Shown: piece by piece, positions 58,839-64,000 of the stretch
Position numbering within the stretch: position 1 is the first letter of the stretch
How the letters are laid out: each line of letters begins with the position of its first letter
Assembly (NCBI RefSeq): GCF_002931075.1
Contig: NZ_PSTQ01000004.1
Span: 1 to 64,000, forward strand
Length of the DNA: 64,000 nucleotides
Source: Pseudoclavibacter sp. AY1F1
GTDB taxonomy: Bacteria > Actinomycetota > Actinomycetes > Actinomycetales > Microbacteriaceae
Direction: 5' to 3'
Notes under the pieces: model-generated
The model's input: the letters and a program-made list of their open reading frames with translations, nothing else
Told to the model about the DNA's origin: nothing
The model's database searches: none
Translations under genes and position numbers: made by a program

Positions 58839-58950
58839 GTCATCTCCCATCGTCGTTTCCGTTGCGTTCAACGCTACGGAGCCGACGCCCGCCCGGCTTC
58901 CCCCGGGCGGCCGACATCGCTCCCCCGTACGTCGGAGATCGCGCAGACTT

Positions 58951-59174
58951 GAGTCGTTGAGTCGCTGGGTCGCTGAGCCACCGAGCCGCTGGGCCGCTGA
59001 GTCGCTGGGTCGCTGAGCCGCCGAGCCACTGAGTCGCTGAGCCGCCGAGCCGCCGAGCCACTGAGTCGCTGAGCCGCTGAGCCACCGAGCCGCTGGGTCG
59101 CTGAGCCGCTGAGCCGCTGAGTCGCTGAGTCGCTCAGCCGCCGGGTCGCTGAGCCGCTCAGTCGCTCAGTCGCG
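58951..59174 (+). repeat. 8-bp tandem repeat, 28 units
   Basis: Twenty-eight consecutive units of consensus GAG(T/C)CGCT, all exactly 8 bp long, with scattered single changes. It accounts for most of the 403-base gap between two minus-strand genes. The period is not a multiple of three. The flanks (58839-58950, 59175-59241) hold no gene or clear hairpin. Confidence 0.95.
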
Positions 59175-59241
59175 GCGGCGGGTTCCCGGACGAGGTCTCG
59201 CATCTGCTCGCGCAGTCCTCGCCGGGCCCGACTCGCGCTCG

Positions 59242-60678
59242 CTACTCGATGCGCGCCGCGGCCACCCCCGACTCTGGGCGCTTCGCCAGCACCCGTTGCC
59301 GGAGTGCGCAGGCGACCGCGATGACGGCAACCAGCCCCACCGTGGCCAGGAACTGCTCGCGAGCGCCAGCGCTGAACAGGGTCAGCGTCACGATTCCCGC
59401 GAGCAGCACGCCGGCGAGCACCGTGAGCACGGGGAATCCGGGCATGCGCGCCGCGAGCTGCTCGCCACGCGCATCCGCTCGGCGGCGGAGCACGAACTGG
59501 GATGCGGTCACCGTCGCCCACAGGACAACCAGCGTCGATCCCACGATGTTGAGCAGCGTGGGCAGCACGGTCTCTGGCGCCAGGAAGTTGAAGATCACCG
59601 TGATGAAGCCGAACGCGACCGAGCAGAGCACGGCGACGCGCGGGGCACCGTTTGCGGCGATACGGCTCACCGCGCCCGGTGCGAAGCGGCGCTCCGACAG
59701 CGAGAAGATGATGCGCGATGCGCCGTACAGGTTCGCGTTGAGCGCTGATAGCAGCGCCACGACAACCACGACCGACATGATCACGTCGACGCCGGGGATG
59801 TGCGTCAGGGCGAGCACGGCGGCAAATGGCCCAGCCGCGACAGTCTCGCTGTTCCACGGCAGGCACGCGACGATGATGAAGATCGACCCGATGTAGAAGA
59901 CGAGGATGCGCCACATCACGCTGCGCACCGCGCGGCGGATGCTCACGGCCGGGTCACGCGATTCGGCGGACGCGATCGCGATGATCTCGGTGCCCCCGAA
60001 CGTGAACATGACCACGAGGAGCGCCGCCGAGATGCCGAGGAGCCCCTCGGGCGCGAAGCCGCCGTGCTCGACGAGGTTGCCGAGGCCGGGCGAGGGGACC
60101 CCGGGGAGGAGGCCGAACATCATCATGGCGCCGATGCCGAGGAAGATGATGATCGCGGCGACCTTGAGGATCGCGAACCAGAACTCGAACGAGCCGTAGT
60201 GTCGCACGCCGAGCAGGTTCACGAGGGTGAAGCCCGCCATGAAGACGAACGCCCACACTCCTTGCGGCACGGCGGGGGTCCAGGCCGCGACGATTGCCGC
60301 GGCTCCGGTTGCCTCGGCCGCGATGACGACCACGAGCTGCACCCAGTACAGCCAGCCGAGGGTTGCGCCCGCCGTGGCCCCGAAAGCCTTCTCCGCGAAC
60401 ACGGAGAAGGCCCCGCTCTGCGGATCGTTGGCGGCCATCTCGGCGAGCATGAACATGATGAGGATCACGAGGAAGCCCGCGACCGCGTAGGAGATGAGGA
60501 CCGCGGGCCCAGCCACGGCGATCGCCTGACCCGACCCGATGAAGAGCCCGGCCCCGATCGCGCCTCCCAGCCCCATCATCGTGAGTTGTCGCGGCGAGAG
60601 GGACTGGTGGAGGCGCCTGCCTGCTCCCAGCGCGTCTTCGTGACTGTTCGGCGTTGCTGTCGACTTCGTTGTCGTCAT
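59242..60678 (-). CDS. Amino-acid permease (APC family, GABA/aromatic type)
   Basis: A 478-residue transporter with twelve predicted helices. Q-L-T-M-M-G-L-G-G-A-I-G-A-G-L-F-I-G-S-G opens helix 1 with the unwound G-A-G-L-F substrate loop, and F-T-F-G-G-T-E-I-I-A-I-A-S-A-E-S forms helix 6, both conserved in AAT/APC permeases. The ATG lies behind AAGGAAA; longer upstream frames are unsupported. It starts 14 bases after the aminotransferase stop, so the two are co-transcribed: aminotransferase first, permease second. Confidence 0.93.
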   Translation of the reverse strand: MTTTKSTATPNSHEDALGAGRRLHQSLSPRQLTMMGLGGAIGAGLFIGSGQAIAVAGPAVLISYAVAGFLVILIMFMLAEMAANDPQSGAFSVFAEKAFGATAGATLGWLYWVQLVVVIAAEATGAAAIVAAWTPAVPQGVWAFVFMAGFTLVNLLGVRHYGSFEFWFAILKVAAIIIFLGIGAMMMFGLLPGVPSPGLGNLVEHGGFAPEGLLGISAALLVVMFTFGGTEIIAIASAESRDPAVSIRRAVRSVMWRILVFYIGSIFIIVACLPWNSETVAAGPFAAVLALTHIPGVDVIMSVVVVVALLSALNANLYGASRIIFSLSERRFAPGAVSRIAANGAPRVAVLCSVAFGFITVIFNFLAPETVLPTLLNIVGSTLVVLWATVTASQFVLRRRADARGEQLAARMPGFPVLTVLAGVLLAGIVTLTLFSAGAREQFLATVGLVAVIAVACALRQRVLAKRPESGVAAARIE

Positions 60679-60691
60679 GTGCTCGATTTCC

Positions 60692-61834
60692 TTAGGCGTG
60701 AACGGGCGTGTGAGTGGCTGCGGGAGCTGACGCCTGCACTGATGCCGGCACGGACGCCAGCTCGGATGCTGGCACGGATGCGAGGGCGCGCACGATCGCG
60801 GCAACGGATGCCGCCTCGCCGATGGAGATGCGGACGCCCTCACCGGGGAATGCCCGCGCGGAGATCGAGTGCGCCGCGAGCGTCTCCTCGACGGCGGCCG
60901 TCGCCGCTCCGGTCTTCACCCAGACGAAGTTCGCCGAGGACCGAACGACTGGTAGCCCCAGGCGCTCGAGTTCCGTCGTGAGCTCGCCTCTGCGCACGAC
61001 GAGGGTGTCTACCCTGGCCTGGAGCTCGGCCTCGGCTTCGAGCGAGGCCACTGCGGCGGCCTGCGCGAGGGCGGTCACGGCAAACGGGATGGCGGTCTTG
61101 CGCAGTTCCGCGACGACCTCCGCGGGTGCGATCGCGTAGCCGACTCGGAGCCCAGCGAGCCCGTACGCCTTCGAGAAGGTGTGGAGCACGGCCACGTTGT
61201 CGTAGCGACGGAAGAGGTCGAGTCCGACGGCCGAGTTCGGATCCGTGTTGAAGTGCACGTAGGCCTCGTCGACGACGACCAGGACGCGCGACGGAACCGT
61301 CTGCAGGAACTCGTCGAGCGCATCCGCCGAGACGGTGGTGCCCGTCGGGTTGTTCGGGTTGCAGATGAAGATGACCCGGGTGCGGTCGGTGACGGCGGCG
61401 GCCATGGCCGGCAGGTCGTGGGCGGAATCGTCGCCAAGCGGCACCTCGACGGGGACGGCACCCGCGACCCTCGTGAGGATCGGGTAGGCCTCGAACGAGC
61501 GCCACGCGTACATGACCTCGTCGCCCTCACTCGTGAGAGCGTGGATGATCTGCGCTGCGACCTCAACCGATCCGGCTCCGAGCGCGATCTGCTCGGGCTC
61601 GACGTCGAACCGGGTACCGAGGGCGCTCAGCAGTTCAGGGGCTGCGATCTGCGGGTAGGTGCTGATTGACGCCCCGAGCGCATCCCTGATCGCCGCCTCG
61701 ACTGCCGGCAGCGGCGGGAACGGGTTCTCATTCGACGAGAGTTTGAACGGTGTGACGTCGGCTCGAGCGATGGGTGGCTTGCCTGCCCTGTAGGGCGGCA
61801 CTAGCTCCAGGCCTCGACGGAAAGTTCTGATCAT
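60692..61834 (-). CDS. Class I/II aminotransferase (histidinol-phosphate / aromatic type)
   Basis: A 380-residue PLP enzyme of the HisC/Pat group. L-S-S-N-E-N-P-F-P-P is the N-terminal substrate loop; I-C-N-P-N-N-P-T-G-T, V-V-V-D-E-A-Y-V-H-F and the PLP-lysine box H-T-F-S-K-A-Y-G-L-A-G-L-R-V-G-Y are all intact; the C-terminal Arg is in G-E-G-V-R-I-S-I-G. Context (permease and Lrp, no his genes) favours aromatic amino acids over histidinol phosphate. The last ~25 residues are an A-S-V-P-A-S repeat tail. The ATG follows GAGAGAGAC. Confidence 0.9.
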   Translation of the reverse strand: MIRTFRRGLELVPPYRAGKPPIARADVTPFKLSSNENPFPPLPAVEAAIRDALGASISTYPQIAAPELLSALGTRFDVEPEQIALGAGSVEVAAQIIHALTSEGDEVMYAWRSFEAYPILTRVAGAVPVEVPLGDDSAHDLPAMAAAVTDRTRVIFICNPNNPTGTTVSADALDEFLQTVPSRVLVVVDEAYVHFNTDPNSAVGLDLFRRYDNVAVLHTFSKAYGLAGLRVGYAIAPAEVVAELRKTAIPFAVTALAQAAAVASLEAEAELQARVDTLVVRRGELTTELERLGLPVVRSSANFVWVKTGAATAAVEETLAAHSISARAFPGEGVRISIGEAASVAAIVRALASVPASELASVPASVQASAPAATHTPVHA

Positions 61835-61927
61835 GAACGCTGTCTCTCTCACTCCGGTGTGCGATTGCTCAGCATCACCGTAGGCTCGAGATTCGAAGCC
61901 AGCAACATGCGCAGTCAGAGTCACGCA

Positions 61928-61972
61928 ATCTGTACGATTCTTCAGACTCTGCGGCCTATCGGCTATACAGAT
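61928..61972. promoter_or_regulatory. Lrp-gene promoter with inverted ATCTGTA/TACAGAT half-sites
   Basis: A promoter TTCAGA - 17 bp - TATACA (61941-61946, 61964-61969) faces the Lrp gene. Perfect 7-bp inverted half-sites ATCTGTA (61928-61934) and TACAGAT (61966-61972) flank it 31 bases apart, a spacing suited to a multimeric Lrp protein. Confidence 0.6.
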
Positions 61973-61992
61973 CGCTTACCTTGGAGGACATC

Positions 61993-62466
61993 ATGGATCA
62001 ACTTGACCTCGCGCTCATCGAGCTTCTCGACGCGCATCCCGGGCTCCCCGTGGTCGAGTACGCGCGACGCCTCAGCGTGGCCCGCGCAACCGTCCAGTCA
62101 CGCCTCGATCGCCTCCACTCGCGCGGCGTCATCGAGTCGATGTCACCGCGCATCAGCCTCGTCGCGCTCGGCTATCCGGTGCTCGCCGTCTGCACGATCC
62201 AGATTCGACAGTCGAGCACCCACGCGCTTGTTTACGAGAGCCTCCAGGCCATCCCGGAACTGCTCGAGCTGCACACGATCACGGGCGAGGACGACATGAT
62301 GGCGAAGTTCGCGGCGCGCTCGACCGACGATCTGCAGCGCGTCTTCGACGCGATCTCCACGATTCCGGCGATCTCCCGCACCAAAACCTCGATCGCGATG
62401 AAGAGCTACGTCAACGACCGCACGCGTCCGCTTCTGCGGAAGATAGTCCAGGGCGGGGACCGCTAG
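61993..62466 (+). CDS. Lrp/AsnC-family transcriptional regulator
   Basis: A 157-residue regulator. N-terminal HTH: V-V-E-Y-A-R-R-L-S-V-A-R-A-T-V-Q-S-R-L-D-R-L then G-V-I-E. C-terminal RAM ligand domain: L-H-T-I-T-G-E-D-D-M-M-A-K with the family's conserved G-x-x-D. The ATG is preceded by GGAGGA; an in-frame TTG at 61981 is within that site. It is divergent from the aminotransferase-permease pair, its probable target with an amino acid as effector. Confidence 0.93.
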   Translation: MDQLDLALIELLDAHPGLPVVEYARRLSVARATVQSRLDRLHSRGVIESMSPRISLVALGYPVLAVCTIQIRQSSTHALVYESLQAIPELLELHTITGEDDMMAKFAARSTDDLQRVFDAISTIPAISRTKTSIAMKSYVNDRTRPLLRKIVQGGDR

Positions 62467-62475
62467 GCGCAGGAG

Positions 62476-62535
62476 ACAAACGGGGACAACCAGGGACAAA
62501 CGGGGACAAACGGGGACAAACAGGGACAAACAGGG
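62476..62535 (+). repeat. 10-bp tandem repeat, six units
   Basis: Six exact-length units ACAAAC(G/A)GGG between the Lrp gene and the convergent membrane-protein gene. Confidence 0.93.
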
Positions 62536-62559
62536 CTCGAACGACCACCTTCGCGCCGC

Positions 62560-62778
62560 TCAGCTTCCCTTTCTCCCGCCGACGCCGTAGACGATGATCG
62601 CGGAGATGGGGATCGCGAGGAAGAACACCCACGCCCAGCCCCATCCTCCCGCGAGAAGTCCGATGAGGAGGAACGCGGCGAGGGCGAGGAGTGGCACGAT
62701 CGCGACGATCGCGACGCCGGTGCGGCCACCGAGCGGCTGCTTGCGGGCAAGTGGGTTCGAAGAGTCGTCGATGCTCAT
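62560..62778 (-). CDS. Small two-helix membrane protein
   Basis: A 72-residue protein: polar N-terminus (M-S-I-D-D-S-S-N-P-L-A-R), two hydrophobic helices (I-V-A-I-V-P-L-L-A-L-A-A-F-L and W-A-W-V-F-F-L-A-I-P-I-S-A-I-I) and a short basic tail V-G-G-R-K-G-S. It resembles PLDc_N-type or DUF-type small membrane proteins but is not identified. The start at 62778 follows GGAGCC. Function unknown. Confidence 0.65.
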   Translation of the reverse strand: MSIDDSSNPLARKQPLGGRTGVAIVAIVPLLALAAFLLIGLLAGGWGWAWVFFLAIPISAIIVYGVGGRKGS

Positions 62779-62949
62779 GAGAAGGCTCCGATGGATTCGG
62801 TGGGACCTGGCAGGGGGATGCGCAGCGACGGCATTCACGTGGGCTGACGATCGGCTTCACGTGAGCAGGGTCCTGACGCCGCGAGAACGATGGAGCACTT
62901 CATTGTGCGCGCGTCGATCGCTCGGCGTCTAGACCCAAACCCGTATTCG

Positions 62950-63441
62950 CTAGTGCGCAGCCAGCTTCTCGGACAGCTCGCCAAGGGCCTCGGTCACGGC
63001 GCCCCAGCCCTCGGAGAAGCCGAGGTCGGCGTGGAGGGCGCGCGCTGCCGCGTCGGTGTGGCGTGCGACTGCGACGTACTCTGTGCCGTCCGGATGCTCG
63101 TTGAAGGAGATCTCGGCCACCATCGAGATCGGGGCGGGCGCGGCTGGGCGCAACGCCGACGTCACAGCGTTCGTGAAGACCAACCGCGACTCCGCTTCCA
63201 CAACCAGGAAGATGCCGTCCGTGTGCGGCACGAACGTCTCGCCATCGTCGCTCATCTGCGTGACGAATGCGCCGCCTGGCCGAACGTCGAGCCGCTCGAC
63301 GCGCGACTGCGTGGGGGCGGGGGTCCACCACGTCGCGAGGTGCTCCGGCGTGGTCCACGCGCGCCAGACGACACCGCGTGGTGCGTGGATCACGCGGGTC
63401 AGCGTGAGGTCGAGTTCGGGGTTGAATGCTGCAGCGCTCAT
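62950..63441 (-). CDS. SRPBCC (AHSA1-like) domain protein
   Basis: A 163-residue protein: L-T-L-T-R-V-I-H-A-P-R-G-V-V-W-R-A-W-T-T-P-E-style start, W-W-T-P, the R-P-G-G-A-F strand, and a C-terminal helix G-W-G-A-V-T-E-A-L-G-E-L. This is the polyketide-cyclase/CalC group often paired with an ArsR regulator, which is absent here. ATG after AGGAGC. It is the third SRPBCC protein in the window; the three are not close copies. Confidence 0.9.
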   Translation of the reverse strand: MSAAAFNPELDLTLTRVIHAPRGVVWRAWTTPEHLATWWTPAPTQSRVERLDVRPGGAFVTQMSDDGETFVPHTDGIFLVVEAESRLVFTNAVTSALRPAAPAPISMVAEISFNEHPDGTEYVAVARHTDAAARALHADLGFSEGWGAVTEALGELSEKLAAH

Positions 63442-63557
63442 GGTGCTCCTGATCTGAGATGACGAACAGCCCGATCCTGGCAGACTGCGAGCTCGCGGTC
63501 GACCAGGATCGGGCAGAATCAGGATTCAGTTCCGCTGAGCCTGAAGCTCAAGCTCTG

Positions 63558-64000
63558 CTATTCGACGAGCTTGCCCTCGACGGAGACCTCGCCGATGAGC
63601 TCGGCGATCTCGGCGAGAACCGGTGGGATCGCCTCGCGCGTGATGCCGCCCTTCGGGGACCACACGAGGTTGACCTGCATGGCCGGGTCGAGTTCGGGGA
63701 AGTCGCTTCGGTTGTGGCACCCGCGAGTCTCGCGACGCTCGAGGGCCGCCTCGAGGGTTGCGCGGGCGGCCAGCGCGGACGATTTGAGGTCGAAGGCGTG
63801 AGCGAGGTCCTGGAATCCGGCGATGTCGGGGTGGATGCCGACGTCCTCCATGCGCGACTCGATCTGGTCGAGCGCTGCGATGCCAGCCTTGAGCCCTTCC
63901 TCGTCGCGCACGACACCCGCGTACTCGGTCATCGTGTCGCGGATGGCGCGCTGCAGGGCGCGCACGTTCTCGCGCCCGTCGGCAGACAGGAGGTCATCGA
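63558..64000 (-). CDS. Fumarate reductase/succinate dehydrogenase flavoprotein, C-terminal part
   Basis: The frame is open through the window edge (bases 63558-63998 in frame), so only the last ~146 residues are seen. R-A-L-Q-R-A-I-R-D-T-M-T-E-Y-A-G-V-V-R-D-like sequence is the helical C-terminal domain of SdhA/FrdA and related flavoproteins. R-R-E-T-R-G-C-H-N-R-S-D-F-P corresponds to the conserved R-x-E-S-R-G-x-H motif. Q-V-N-L-V-W is typical of the actinobacterial SdhA-like subgroup. FAD-binding and active-site residues lie outside the window. Confidence 0.82.
   Translation of the reverse strand, partial: DDLLSADGRENVRALQRAIRDTMTEYAGVVRDEEGLKAGIAALDQIESRMEDVGIHPDIAGFQDLAHAFDLKSSALAARATLEAALERRETRGCHNRSDFPELDPAMQVNLVWSPKGGITREAIPPVLAEIAELIGEVSVEGKLVE

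Overview
This is a high-GC actinobacterial chromosome segment, most likely from the Microbacteriaceae or a close relative in the Micrococcales. The evidence is the very GC-rich third codon positions, many GTG starts, a DUF222/13E12 HNH protein, the MSMEG_4193 - DUF3090 - SCO1664 gene trio known from mycothiol-producing actinobacteria, a FrnE-type DsbA protein, a DtxR/IdeR-type iron box and many leaderless promoters (TANNNT 6-7 nt before the start codon). No rRNA, tRNA, CRISPR array, prophage or insertion sequence was seen. The window reads as chromosomal backbone plus metabolic accessory loci.

Layout. 1-1458: end of an SDR gene and an AraC regulator. 1547-5729: iron-box-controlled ferric-siderophore ABC importer (lipoprotein, two FecCD permeases, ATPase), all with 4-base stop/start overlaps. 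5785-7615: umuDC-type SOS mutagenesis pair. 7616-9498: DUF222-HNH gene preceded by two DnaA-box-like sites. 9705-17083: FrnE and a small cysteine-tailed partner, SGNH hydrolase, SRPBCC protein, secreted lipase plus lipoprotein, and a MarR/MFS divergent pair around a long inverted repeat. 17187-23044: ABC-F protein, the phosphatase/DUF3090/SCO1664 trio, SRPBCC protein, DUF2975/XRE pair. 23126-27500: Zn-alcohol dehydrogenase, DinB-like protein, PfkB kinase, TauE permease, small hypothetical.

27606-30797 is a tightly coupled minus-strand operon resembling dimethylamine monooxygenase: cupin, DmmA-like zinc-ribbon protein, ferredoxin-type reductase and DUF3445 haem-dependent N-demethylase. 31385-35435 holds alpha-ketoglutarate-semialdehyde dehydrogenase and 5-dehydro-4-deoxyglucarate dehydratase (together converting a C6 aldarate intermediate to alpha-ketoglutarate), a LysR regulator and a RidA protein. 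Divergent from these are a NitT/TauT-type ABC importer and an M24 peptidase-fold hydrolase, closed by a strong hairpin. Then come an aquaporin, a G6PDH-like enzyme, DUF4166/TetR divergent from a TIGR01777 epimerase, a WcbI-GT-GT2 surface-glycan operon, and a heterodimeric ABC exporter whose intact ATPase motifs are split between the two subunits. The last part has hemerythrin, pentapeptide-repeat, DoxX, acyl-CoA ligase, DUF1295, an amino-acid permease/aminotransferase pair divergent from an Lrp regulator, an SRPBCC protein and the C-terminal part of an SdhA/FrdA-like flavoprotein.

Three features cut across the window. Short tandem repeats are unusually common, with unit lengths divisible by 3 inside genes (6, 9, 15, 18, 21) but mostly not between genes (8, 10, 17, 23, 26). 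The word GGATGC/GCATCC is about three-fold over-represented. Start codons placed directly behind -10 hexamers recur in at least eleven genes.
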